Virus record (IMG/VR): IMGVR_UViG_3300028762_000036
Location: 1-29,820 of that record
Length of the DNA stretch: 29,820 nt
Direction: 5' to 3' (one strand)
Source of the DNA: a virus
Each line of letters starts with the position of its first letter. Positions within the stretch are counted from its first letter, which is position 1. The position numbers were made by a program, and so were the translations under genes. The notes under the pieces were generated by a model that saw only the letters and a list, made by a program, of their open reading frames with translations, ran no database searches and was not told the DNA's origin. Shown here piece by piece: positions 15,219 to 21,909 of this stretch.

Positions 15219-15668
15219 ATGAATTCTAAAGTCTTGTATCTCAACATCTGCCAAATTCTGGCAACCTCTGATAATGCCGTTCCGCCTTGGCCAAAAGATT
15301 ATGATCGGCCTATTGTGGTGCACGTAGGGCGATCAACCAATAACGACGCGATATCCAACATCACCGTGGAGTATGCCGGCGTTCGCGCAAAGTTCTTTTG
15401 CGGACTCCTATTCGACGGCACAGGCGACTACGGCGTTAGCGCCAGAGACTTCTTCATGCCGCGTGTGAAACTTTCCATCCAGCAAAAAGCGTTGTTGACT
15501 CTGTCGCTGCTTTATTTCCTCATCACAAACGGCAAAATCGACGCCACCACCGACTACTTCAGAGAAAAAATTTCCTCAGACATAAACGGAGGCGCGGGCA
15601 ACGTCCTGGAGCAGTTTGATTCTATTTACCACCGAAGCTGCCACCACGCCTTGATCTTGGGGCGATAA
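15219..15668 (+). CDS. hypothetical 149-aa protein in the primase-helicase operon
   Basis: Starts at ATG 15219 with AAAGGA upstream. No known motif; a hydrophobic stretch ALLTLSLLYFLI near residues 90-101 could be a core helix. C-terminus is QFDSIYHRSCHHALILGR. The next gene starts 1 bp after its stop, so it is cotranslated with the helicase and may be an accessory replication factor. Confidence 0.75.
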   Translation: MNSKVLYLNICQILATSDNAVPPWPKDYDRPIVVHVGRSTNNDAISNITVEYAGVRAKFFCGLLFDGTGDYGVSARDFFMPRVKLSIQQKALLTLSLLYFLITNGKIDATTDYFREKISSDINGGAGNVLEQFDSIYHRSCHHALILGR

Positions 15669-15669
15669 A

Positions 15670-17298
15670 ATGACAGAGAGTACAGGCAACGACAGCGGAA
15701 CGACTGGCAATACCTCTGAAGACGAAGTGTTTGACCCGTCAACTGCGGTAGACGGCGGCGACGGAGCCGAACTGGTTGCGGCAGACGCCGAAGCAAAAGG
15801 CGTCACCCTAAAGAAAGCAGAGTACAAAGCCAACATAGAAAATTATTTGGAGGATGTGAGGAAAGAGGCGGACATCATCGAACGCGGTCGGAAGTTGATG
15901 CAGGGCAATTTAGTTTCGTTTCCTGACACCAAGAAGACGGCTGACGGATACGTAGCGCTGAGTTCAGATACCAACCGCATATCGGCGTTTGAGGCTCTGT
16001 TCGGCGACGGCGACGGCAGGCCGCACATCGATACGTTCTGCGGGCGATTGGTGGACTGGAAAGGCGAAGTGGTTGACGATCAATACTCGATGGTTCCTCT
16101 GCTGAAGTCGATGCATCAAATGGGACTAAGGCTGCAGGCACTCGATTCGATACGCAAGTCTTTCCGTGATTGGGGTTTGCAAGTGAAAACCAACGACTTG
16201 GTGCGCAAGTTTTCGGACTCTGTCCCTGTATGGGACGGCGTGACTCGATTGGATGGTAAGCTGATCAGCCTTTTTGGCTGCTTTGATACGCCTCTTAATC
16301 GAAACTTCGGTAAGTATTTCTGGCTATCGCTTTACTGCCGCATAATGGAACCGGGCTGCATGGCTCCTATGGTATTGTCGTTGTTCGGCGCGCAAGACGT
16401 GGGCAAGTCGTATTTTTCCAAATTGATTTGTCGCGTGTTGGTTGACAATCCAAAGGCATCCCCGGTGCTGCTAGATATGGGAGCCAATAAGATCGACTTC
16501 CTGCGGGATATAACAGGCCACGCCATCATCGCCAATATCGGTGAAATGACCGGGTTTAGCCGAACGGATCTGAACGACATTAAAGCGTTCATAACGGCAA
16601 CGTCAGACGCGATGCACCAAAAGTTTGAAGGCCATTTCCAGCAGCAGCGCCAGTGGATCGCCGTCATGGACGGAAACAAGTACGAAGGCCTGCAGCGCGA
16701 CGATACGGGCAACAGGCGCTTCTACCCGATGTTCGTTGGCCAACTGGAGGATAAGCACGGACAGCCCGACTGGTCGGAAGACTTCAAGGCCGATTTCACC
16801 GGATTCGAGAACGATCTATGGCAGCTGATGGCTGAATGTCGCGTGTGGTTGGAAGAGAACGGCGGGATTGAAGGGTATAACTCCTACGTTGACGGGGTTT
16901 CGCGGCAGGTAAAGGAGTTCTCACAGTCTGAGATGAGCCGTGGGCGCGGCGCGGTTATGGACTACTCTTTGGATACTTATCTTATCCCGGCACTTTCCAG
17001 CCTTGGCAAGCTGAATGCTGAGATCATCGACGGTCGCAAAAATCGCGGGGTGTGGATAACGACCGCCGCGCTCAAAACCCGGATAAGGTATATGAGCAGA
17101 GGAGGCGACGTAAAGGAAAATCACCTGAAAACTAAGATGATTGCCCTTGATGCGACTCCAGATTTGATACGAAATGTGCGGGGATATTTGTTCAAAGACG
17201 TCATGTCCGAGGCTGAATATGCGAAGCGAATCGGGATCGCGGTGACTGATGCTGATGATAAAGTAATTCAGCAGTTCCAAGACGAAGGTGATTTTTAG
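15670..17298 (+). CDS. VirE/D5-like replicative helicase ATPase
   Basis: 542 aa. An acidic N-terminal stretch (about 50 residues) precedes the VirE-type core: VPVWDGVTRLDG, Walker A GAQDVGKS (about residue 240), IIANIGEMTGFSRTD (Walker B-like Glu), FITATSDAMHQKFE and DDTGNRRFYPM. This matches phage/plasmid virulence-associated-E proteins, a superfamily 3/AAA+-like group that unwinds DNA after priming. It replaces a DnaB-type helicase here. The C-terminal 120 residues are probably a DNA-binding domain. Stop is followed by the non-coding array region. Confidence 0.88.
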   Translation: MTESTGNDSGTTGNTSEDEVFDPSTAVDGGDGAELVAADAEAKGVTLKKAEYKANIENYLEDVRKEADIIERGRKLMQGNLVSFPDTKKTADGYVALSSDTNRISAFEALFGDGDGRPHIDTFCGRLVDWKGEVVDDQYSMVPLLKSMHQMGLRLQALDSIRKSFRDWGLQVKTNDLVRKFSDSVPVWDGVTRLDGKLISLFGCFDTPLNRNFGKYFWLSLYCRIMEPGCMAPMVLSLFGAQDVGKSYFSKLICRVLVDNPKASPVLLDMGANKIDFLRDITGHAIIANIGEMTGFSRTDLNDIKAFITATSDAMHQKFEGHFQQQRQWIAVMDGNKYEGLQRDDTGNRRFYPMFVGQLEDKHGQPDWSEDFKADFTGFENDLWQLMAECRVWLEENGGIEGYNSYVDGVSRQVKEFSQSEMSRGRGAVMDYSLDTYLIPALSSLGKLNAEIIDGRKNRGVWITTAALKTRIRYMSRGGDVKENHLKTKMIALDATPDLIRNVRGYLFKDVMSEAEYAKRIGIAVTDADDKVIQQFQDEGDF

Positions 17299-17491
17299 TC
17301 GTTTTATCGGTGACAAGGCGCTTCTGAACCGAATATTGTTTGGAAGTGTCCTTGAAAACGTGGCGGAAAGCCATTGCGTGCAAAAAATCTACAGGGGGGG
17401 TATCGATTTGCGACGGTTTATATTTTGTACGGTGGTCGAAATACCGTTTAAATGCATCGTTTAGTAATAGTTAGATAACAAAAAAAGGCGT

Positions 17492-17760
17492 AATTGCGGA
17501 GATTGCCGCAAGAACTTGCGGACTTAAAAAGCACTGCCGCAAGTTCTAAGTCCTTGATTTTGTTGGAGAAAAGCCACGAACTTGCGAACTTGCGGCTTCA
17601 AACTTCCTTTTCAACAATACCTACGATGGCGGGCGTTATATATTCTCATATAATTATATTCGCAAGTACGCAATTTAGACATAAATTTACCTTGCAAATC
17701 AAGGACTTGGAACTTGCGGCTGCGAACTTGCGGCCAATTTTCTTGGAAAATCCGCAATTT
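17492..17760. repeat. ACTTGCGG motif array 1
   Basis: About ten copies of CTTGCGG/CCGCAAG or one-mismatch forms, in both orientations. Full GAACTTGCGG occurs at 17512-17521, 17586-17595, 17710-17719 and 17724-17733, and its complement at 17537-17546. CCGCAAGAACTTGCGG (17506-17521) is a tight palindrome. GAACTTGC repeats head-to-tail at 17578-17593. A box at 17661-17683 ending in CGCAATTTAGACATA recurs in array 2. The array lies between the helicase gene and the small terminase gene. Confidence 0.9.
17536..17720. repeat. 25-bp imperfect inverted repeat with IHF-like sites
   Basis: Arms 17536-17560 and 17696-17720 are complementary at 24 of 25 positions, 135 bp apart. Each arm contains a match to the IHF consensus WATCAANNNNTTR (17547-17559 on the minus strand, 17697-17709 on the plus strand). 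AT-rich sequence and the shared box lie between. Confidence 0.75.
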
Positions 17761-17858
17761 CAATGTTAAAACACCAGTTTTAGTCTTGCCTTCGCGGCAA
17801 TCCATCTCACCTCACCAGATCGTTATGGGCGGCAATATCAACCAACCACGCAGCCAGG

Positions 17859-17887
17859 TAGACCACGGCCACGCAACCAGATATAAT
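17859..17887 (+). promoter_or_regulatory. possible promoter for the small terminase gene
   Basis: TAGACC-N17-TATAAT (-10 at 17882-17887), 33 nt before ATG 17921. Perfect -10, moderate -35. Confidence 0.5.
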
Positions 17888-17920
17888 CCCGACATCAACA
17901 CCACACACTGAGTGAATACT

Positions 17921-18376
17921 ATGCTAGGGCCGATAAAAGACGAATTTGCTGAAGACGAATTCATCAAGATGAACAAGTCATTTTATGACAAATATATTGA
18001 GTTGAGAGTTCACGGATATCCGGCCTATCAATCATTCGTGAACGTGTTCGGTGCTGAGCACTGGGGAGGCCCGCAGCAAGGCTACAACCGTATCGCGGCT
18101 ATCGAATCGACTCAGTACTATCAAACCAACTACGAAAAGGTGCTGGATTCGACTGAGGTATCAAAGTTGTGGTGCGCCAAAAAGGCCATCAGCGGCTTGT
18201 TGTCCATCTATCGTGACCCATTGAACAAATGCTCAACAAGACTTGCGGCAGAAAAGGAACTGAACATCTTGACTGGCGTGGTTGTTGTTGATGAAAACGG
18301 TAAGACGAAGGCCGGAAGATCGCTGGACGACTTCTATGCCGGGTTGAGCGCAGAAGGAACGCCCAAGGATGTGTGA
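17921..18376 (+). CDS. probable terminase small subunit
   Basis: 151 aa. The N-terminal part (YDKYIELRVHGYPAYQSFVNVFG) resembles the DNA-binding region of phage small terminases, and RDPLNKCSTRLAAEKELNILTGV is the helical oligomerisation-like part. It would recognise phage DNA and hand it to the large subunit. ATG 17921 has GAG 6-8 nt upstream; GTG 17912 is an alternative start. The large subunit lies 4.6 kb away, separated by a minus-strand operon, which is unusual. A terminator follows. Confidence 0.6.
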   Translation: MLGPIKDEFAEDEFIKMNKSFYDKYIELRVHGYPAYQSFVNVFGAEHWGGPQQGYNRIAAIESTQYYQTNYEKVLDSTEVSKLWCAKKAISGLLSIYRDPLNKCSTRLAAEKELNILTGVVVVDENGKTKAGRSLDDFYAGLSAEGTPKDV

Positions 18377-18407
18377 ATTTCCAACAGGTTGGTGTAAGGC
18401 TTGTGCA

Positions 18408-18441
18408 AAGGCCCGCTACTAATAGGACGGTAGCGGGCCTT
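18408..18441 (+). terminator. rho-independent terminator after small terminase
   Basis: 12-bp perfect GC-rich stem (18408-18419 / 18430-18441), 10-nt loop, then TGTTGTTTGT. Located 31 bp after the small terminase stop; on the minus strand it may also end the 88-aa gene's operon. Confidence 0.85.
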
Positions 18442-18476
18442 GTTGTTTGTGGCTTAGAACACTGCCAAATCGTCGA

Positions 18477-18743
18477 TCAGAGCGGCTTGCCGAAATTCCA
18501 AAGCAGATACGGTGGGTGGTTGCTAGAGAACGACCACAGACCGATACAGCCATCGGCACCAAGCAAGATTGCATTGACGGAACTGATTGCTTTATCGGCG
18601 ATCAGTACGTTACAAGCCACTAATCGCGCCTCTTTGAAGGTTGGACATTCCGCAAGACCTTCTGGCGTTCCGAAGCTCGCCAAATCCTTTACGTCAAACA
18701 GATCGCGCAACGGGTGTGTTGGCGGCGGGAGGGATAGGCTCAT
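18477..18743 (-). CDS. hypothetical 88-aa protein
   Basis: Starts at ATG 18743 with AAGGGGAG 6 nt upstream, overlapping the 43-aa gene's stop (ATGA). Pro-rich N-terminus (MSLSLPPPTHPLRDLFDVKD) and a mildly hydrophobic centre; two Cys. Last gene of the minus-strand operon, ending before the 18408-18441 hairpin. No family recognised. Confidence 0.7.
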   Translation of the reverse strand: MSLSLPPPTHPLRDLFDVKDLASFGTPEGLAECPTFKEARLVACNVLIADKAISSVNAILLGADGCIGLWSFSSNHPPYLLWNFGKPL

Positions 18744-18871
18744 TTTGTTCTCCCCTTAATATTGGCACAGCCAACGCAGTCGTAACAGCCATCTTTATCA
18801 TCCGCGCTGGCTTGAGATGCACCTGACATTCCTACATTTCCACGAACCGTCTTACTCGATTTGTATTTCAT
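18740..18871 (-). CDS. small Cys-motif protein (43 aa)
   Basis: ATG 18871 has GGAGAA upstream and overlaps the 84-aa frame's stop (ATGA); its own stop overlaps the next start (ATGA). The sequence ends in DGCYDCVGCANIKGRTK, with a compact CxxCxxC that could bind a metal. The two coupled junctions and the Shine-Dalgarno make it a credible gene despite its length. Confidence 0.65.
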   Translation of the reverse strand: MKYKSSKTVRGNVGMSGASQASADDKDGCYDCVGCANIKGRTK

Positions 18872-19122
18872 CTTAATTCTCCAGTTTGTTTGCTACCGAT
18901 GAATATCATTATACGCCAACTTTTGAACAAGTCAGCAACTATTTCACAAATGAGGTGGAATAAGTGACGATAAAACGAAGCAACCTGGACTCCAAGGAGC
19001 GCCTCTACATCCTTTTTGTATTTTGCCAGGCCACGGATGTAATCTATGTGAGTTACGCCGGGCGATCCTTCGCACTCAGCAGTAGCCGCCCGTATCGCAG
19101 CATCCCGTTCCGCAAGCGTCAT
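18868..19122 (-). CDS. hypothetical 84-aa protein
   Basis: N-terminal 50 residues (MTLAERDAAIRAATAECEGS... YIRGLAKYKKDVEALLG) look like a normal helical phage protein; the C-terminal part is hydrophobic (LFHLICEIVADLFKSWRIMIFI). Its start has no clear ribosome binding site. A promoter-like sequence (18908-18935) lies within the 3' end, so the C-terminal part may serve two purposes. Stop overlaps the 43-aa gene (ATGA). Confidence 0.55.
   Translation of the reverse strand: MTLAERDAAIRAATAECEGSPGVTHIDYIRGLAKYKKDVEALLGVQVASFYRHLFHLICEIVADLFKSWRIMIFIGSKQTGELR
18908..18935 (-). promoter_or_regulatory. internal promoter for the 43-aa and 88-aa genes
   Basis: CTGACT-N16-TATAAT on the minus strand (-35 at 18930-18935, -10 at 18908-18913), inside the 84-aa frame and about 37 nt before the 43-aa start. 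Confidence 0.5.
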
Positions 19123-19135
19123 TTTGTTTGTGGGG

Positions 19136-19354
19136 TCATTTCGTTATCCCTAGTAAAGTACGGATTTCTGCCTTAGCTTGATTCTTGCCGGCTTCCATAG
19201 CTATTTTCAGCAAATCGCCAGTCTTGTTGTTGATTTCCTCTCTAACCGTGAAGTCTAAGCATGGGATTGAATACTCAAGTTTAAAGCCGGTTACATCATG
19301 GGCATTTGCGCCGCCGTAGATTGGCGTCAGGCGCATCCAGGTTGTGCTGCTCAT
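19136..19354 (-). CDS. hypothetical 72-aa protein
   Basis: Starts at ATG 19354, overlapping the 88-aa gene's stop (ATGA). The N-terminal half is beta-rich (WMRLTPIYGGANAHDVTGF), the C-terminal half helical and basic (LLKIAMEAGKNQAKAEIRTL). No family recognised. Confidence 0.7.
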   Translation of the reverse strand: MSSTTWMRLTPIYGGANAHDVTGFKLEYSIPCLDFTVREEINNKTGDLLKIAMEAGKNQAKAEIRTLLGITK

Positions 19355-19617
19355 GGATATTTCTCCTCAATCACTGTCACAGGATAGGCACCGCGTGAAT
19401 GCGGCTCTGCAATTGCGATATAGCATCCTTCATCGCCGTCTGGGATTACTCGCCACCACGTGTGCACCGGGTCAGAAAAATAGTCATCAGGCAGTGCAAG
19501 CTCTTCCAGGTACGGCTTTACGGCGGCTTTGAAAGCATCAAAATTGTGATGCCCGCGAGAGGAAATCGAAACCTCATCGCCAACGTGTACATAAATGCTG
19601 AGAGGGTAGTTTTTCAT
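19351..19617 (-). CDS. hypothetical 88-aa protein (YPLSIYV...)
   Basis: ATG 19617 overlaps the 58-aa gene's stop (ATGA), with GAGAAG upstream; stop overlaps the next start (ATGA). Trp/aromatic-rich centre (DPVHTWWRVIPDGDEGCYIA) and beta-like alternation suggest a small compact fold. No family recognised. Confidence 0.72.
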   Translation of the reverse strand: MKNYPLSIYVHVGDEVSISSRGHHNFDAFKAAVKPYLEELALPDDYFSDPVHTWWRVIPDGDEGCYIAIAEPHSRGAYPVTVIEEKYP

Positions 19618-19790
19618 TTCTTCTCTCTAGTTGATCCAGTATTTCGTGCGCGTTCTATCATTGTCGGAATTTGAAAGGCAGGAACTTCGGCCAGTAAAAG
19701 CAATTCACGAAGCGCGTACATGTAGTTGAATCGATGGTTCGCTACTTTGCATAATTCTTCTGCCATGCGCTTTTCTAGTCCGTCTTTCAT
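19614..19790 (-). CDS. hypothetical 58-aa protein
   Basis: ATG 19790 with GGGAAG 5 nt upstream; stop overlaps the next start (ATGA). Helical: MKDGLEKRMAEELCKVANHR followed by YALRELLLLAEVPAFQIPTM. Function unknown. Confidence 0.7.
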   Translation of the reverse strand: MKDGLEKRMAEELCKVANHRFNYMYALRELLLLAEVPAFQIPTMIERARNTGSTREKK

Positions 19791-19864
19791 TTCACTTCCC
19801 TTTCTTTTGGCTTATCGATTTAAGCACAGGCTGCGAGCAAATGCGCCTTCTGGCTTCCGCTATA

Positions 19865-20221
19865 CTACTCTTCATCCACCAAGCCACGCAAGCTGACGTC
19901 AAATCCTGTTCCGGGCGATATGTGCGCCGTTGCCACTCCAAAACGGACTCCCGCAGCTTGGCGTTTTTTTGTTTGCAACTGATCGCGCTCTTCAGTGAGA
20001 GTGGCCGTCTGATCGACCAGCAACAGGACGGCACTGAATAACAAACAGACACCAAAGCCTATGACACAGTTGAGTCTGGATCGCCGTCTACTTGCCTTTG
20101 CCAAGCGTTCCGCACATTGCCGTTTGGCAGTTTCCTCTCTCAATTCAGCGGCTGCGGGAACGCAAATTGGGCACCCTGGCGTGCGATGAGTTCGGCAGGC
20201 CATCAAAAGTGTCGGCGTCAT
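19865..20221 (-). CDS. single-pass membrane protein with cytoplasmic Cys cluster
   Basis: 118 aa. N-terminal Cys/His cluster (CRTHRTPGCPIC), a basic segment KASRRRSR, then one transmembrane helix (CVIGFGVCLLFSAVLLLV, about residues 52-69), then a short coiled-coil-like stretch (TLTEERDQLQTKKRQ). The positive-inside rule places the N-terminus in the cytoplasm and the C-terminus in the periplasm. Start ATG 20221 overlaps the preceding gene's stop (ATGA). It might be a superinfection-exclusion or spanin-like protein; a lipoprotein is encoded two genes upstream. Neither is proved. Confidence 0.7.
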   Translation of the reverse strand: MTPTLLMACRTHRTPGCPICVPAAAELREETAKRQCAERLAKASRRRSRLNCVIGFGVCLLFSAVLLLVDQTATLTEERDQLQTKKRQAAGVRFGVATAHISPGTGFDVSLRGLVDEE

Positions 20222-20526
20222 CTCGAAATCCCTTCGCAATTAGCGACAAAGGCCCGCATCTTGGCTTCGTACCCGATCATCCGAGGTTGATGCATTTTAG
20301 TCACAGGCAAGTTGCCTTCTGCCGGTGCGAAGTTGAGCAATCGGTGACCTTTTGCGCGGGAGTTTGACGGCCATTCAACAAGCCCATCCGCTTCCATACG
20401 CCGAAGTTCGGCGACGACGTGATTGCGGTTGGCATATGTCGTGTGGCAGATGATTTTCAGCGCTAGCACCGGCGACTTGTGCTTGCTGAATGCCGCGATG
20501 ATCTGGGTTCTGAGGACTCTGCTCAT
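20218..20526 (-). CDS. winged-helix DNA-binding protein
   Basis: 102 aa. MSRVLRTQIIAAFSKHKSPVLALKII, then NRNHVVAELRRMEADGLVEW and a wing-like KGHRLLNF form a winged helix-turn-helix of the MarR/phage-replication-regulator sort. ATG 20526 has GGAG 6 nt upstream; ATG 20538 is too close to that site. Probably a transcription regulator of this small-gene operon or of early genes. Confidence 0.75.
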   Translation of the reverse strand: MSRVLRTQIIAAFSKHKSPVLALKIICHTTYANRNHVVAELRRMEADGLVEWPSNSRAKGHRLLNFAPAEGNLPVTKMHQPRMIGYEAKMRAFVANCEGISR

Positions 20527-20580
20527 TCCATGCTCCAACTTTGTTTGTGGTGGTTAAATTGTACTCTCAGAACCGTGGAC

Positions 20581-20832
20581 TCATTCTCGGAATTCTTTGA
20601 ACTTGCAAATCACGTCATACTCATATTCTACTCTAGCAACAGTGGCGTGCTTGATGCAGTTGTTCGAGTACGGATCGTCAACAGCGGTGCACTGTGACGC
20701 GACGTAGCTTCTTGCCACGCCGGTTCTTGTCGATGAGCACGACGATGAAGGCACGTCGCGCCTGGAATCGTGATGGCAAGCAGATAAGCAGACTAATGCT
20801 ATGACTAAGGCAATCTGTGCTTGTCGCGGCAT
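20581..20832 (-). CDS. small lipoprotein
   Basis: 83 aa. Signal peptide MPRQAQIALVIALVCLSAC with lipobox LSAC (C19 the lipidated residue) and a polar mature part of about 65 aa containing four further Cys, which could form disulfides in the periplasm. The start lies within the zinc-finger gene's 3' end. Candidates are an outer-membrane spanin subunit or a lipoprotein conferring superinfection immunity; Pro is scarce in the mature part, unlike typical Rz1. Confidence 0.75.
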   Translation of the reverse strand: MPRQAQIALVIALVCLSACHHDSRRDVPSSSCSSTRTGVARSYVASQCTAVDDPYSNNCIKHATVARVEYEYDVICKFKEFRE

Positions 20833-21047
20833 GGCGGGCAAATCCCTTCAAAAATGTTCGCGGCAACCCCGTAGAAGCGTTTGCGCTTGAAATAGTCAGC
20901 GCCCATCAGCCTTGGGCTTTCGTCGCCGCACATATCGCACGTTCCGGCGTGTCCAGGCGCGATCCGGCTTGCCTCTAGGCGGGCTGCTGCCAAGGCCATC
21001 CTGTCCAACGCATCTTGACGTTCTGTTGCTGCGTCGATGTCATCCAT
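20805..21047 (-). CDS. DksA/TraR-type zinc-finger protein
   Basis: 80 aa. N-terminal helix (MDDIDAATERQDALDRMALAAARLEASR) followed by CDMCG (C37, C40) and CPPC (about residues 70-73), the C4 zinc arrangement of TraR/DksA proteins that bind RNA polymerase through its secondary channel. The gap between Cys pairs (29 residues) is longer than in typical TraR. Start overlaps the preceding stop by 8 nt (ATGGATGA). Confidence 0.82.
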   Translation of the reverse strand: MDDIDAATERQDALDRMALAAARLEASRIAPGHAGTCDMCGDESPRLMGADYFKRKRFYGVAANIFEGICPPCRDKHRLP

Positions 21048-21417
21048 TTACGACAAGTCCTTGTGGTTCGGTTTCAATTGAGATGGTTCCGATCTGCTGA
21101 TCGGCCATCGCCAGTGCGCGACGAAAATCAAGCGTCAGGCCTGCCGCGATCTTTCTATCCTCTTCGTTGATCAGCGTGCCTGAAGCTTCAAGCACCTTAA
21201 GGCATAAGTCCAGATGTTGAAAGTCGGCTGAAAATTGGATTTGTTCTGAGCCAGCTTGATGCGCAGCCTTGCACCAGGCAAGGATAAACCCACCTTGCAG
21301 ACTTGCAGATTTGCAAGTCCGGTCATAGTGTCGGTACGACAAAACACTAAGAATTTCAGCCTGTTTCAAACTTAGTGGAATCCAGAAAACCGGCTTGGCA
21401 ATTATTGTGATATTCAT
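21040..21417 (-). CDS. hypothetical 125-aa protein
   Basis: ATG 21417 with GGAG 6-9 nt upstream. Helical, no motif recognised: SLKQAEILSVLSYRHYDRTC, GGFILAWCKAAHQAG and EEDRKIAAGLTLDFRRALAM. Its 3' end overlaps the zinc-finger gene by 8 nt. Confidence 0.72.
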   Translation of the reverse strand: MNITIIAKPVFWIPLSLKQAEILSVLSYRHYDRTCKSASLQGGFILAWCKAAHQAGSEQIQFSADFQHLDLCLKVLEASGTLINEEDRKIAAGLTLDFRRALAMADQQIGTISIETEPQGLVVNG

Positions 21418-21426
21418 CTTAAACTC

Positions 21427-21696
21427 CTAGTTTAGACTATAAGCCATCGGCGCGATGATCTCACGAATGCGCGCCAGATAGGCTTCGTTGAATTCGTCGG
21501 TTGACGAGAATTGACGCGGCAACCGCTCCAGCTTTACAACTAAGTGGTCACAGGTGATATGGGAGAATATAAGATCATCCTCCAAATCTCCCATATCGGC
21601 GACGGAATATGCTTGGATAAAGTCTTCAAGCATCTCTGGGCGCAACCGAATTTCAGGCAAATACACGACGATGTTTAATGTGTCTGCTGTGTCCAT
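21427..21696 (-). CDS. hypothetical 89-aa acidic protein
   Basis: ATG 21696 lies within the 59-aa gene's 3' end. Acidic, beta then alpha (NIVVYLPEIRLRPEMLEDF, then DEFNEAYLARIREIIAP). The longer upstream frame crosses the neighbour and lacks a ribosome site. Function unknown. Confidence 0.65.
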   Translation of the reverse strand: MDTADTLNIVVYLPEIRLRPEMLEDFIQAYSVADMGDLEDDLIFSHITCDHLVVKLERLPRQFSSTDEFNEAYLARIREIIAPMAYSLN

Positions 21697-21854
21697 GGTT
21701 CGTAATGTTCGTTGATGAGACGCCTTGCAACTTCCGAGTTGTCCAACCACTCTTGATAATCCCAAATCATAGGCAGCTTTCTGTCATTGGCTTGCTTGAA
21801 ATATCTCGCAAACGCCTCTTCAAGCAGCGCTTCCAGCTTCGGCGCATCGGTCAC
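21675..21854 (-). CDS. hypothetical 59-aa protein
   Basis: GTG 21854 with GAGGAG 5 nt upstream, immediately behind the 21877-21901 terminator. Helical and aromatic: LEALLEEAFARYFKQAN, IWDYQEWLDNSEVARRL. Function unknown. Confidence 0.65.
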   Translation of the reverse strand: MTDAPKLEALLEEAFARYFKQANDRKLPMIWDYQEWLDNSEVARRLINEHYEPWTQQTH

Positions 21855-21876
21855 GTTCACTCCTCAGTCGGAAATA

Positions 21877-21901
21877 AAGGTGCGACGTTTAATCGCACCT
21901 T
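21877..21901 (-). terminator. rho-independent terminator after the 278-aa gene
   Basis: 9-bp perfect stem (21877-21885 / 21893-21901), 7-nt loop, followed on the minus strand by TTTATTT. The next gene's Shine-Dalgarno begins within about 15 nt, as at 10486-10511. Confidence 0.85.
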
Positions 21902-21909
21902 CAGAGTTA

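Larger units (their letters stand above)
17299..17920. other. 622-bp non-coding region
   Basis: No convincing gene: open frames here run through repeats and lack ribosome binding sites. It holds a G7 run (17394-17400), an AT-rich stretch, the ACTTGCGG array (17492-17760), a long inverted repeat and a promoter for the small terminase gene. Confidence 0.8.

Noticed and set aside
17492-17760. Insertion sequence or MITE
   Set aside because: There is an inverted repeat, but no transposase and no clear target duplication; the second copy lacks the same 25-bp arms.
17494-17911. Two small plus-strand frames in array 1
   Set aside because: They consist of repeat translations, overlap inverted repeats and lack ribosome sites.
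18373-18759. 128-aa plus-strand frame after small terminase
   Set aside because: Runs through the terminator and opposes the coupled 88-aa gene, which has a strong Shine-Dalgarno.
19792-20055. Out-of-frame minus-strand frame overlapping the membrane protein (Rz/Rz1-like arrangement)
   Set aside because: No lipobox or signal peptide, so it does not look like an embedded o-spanin.
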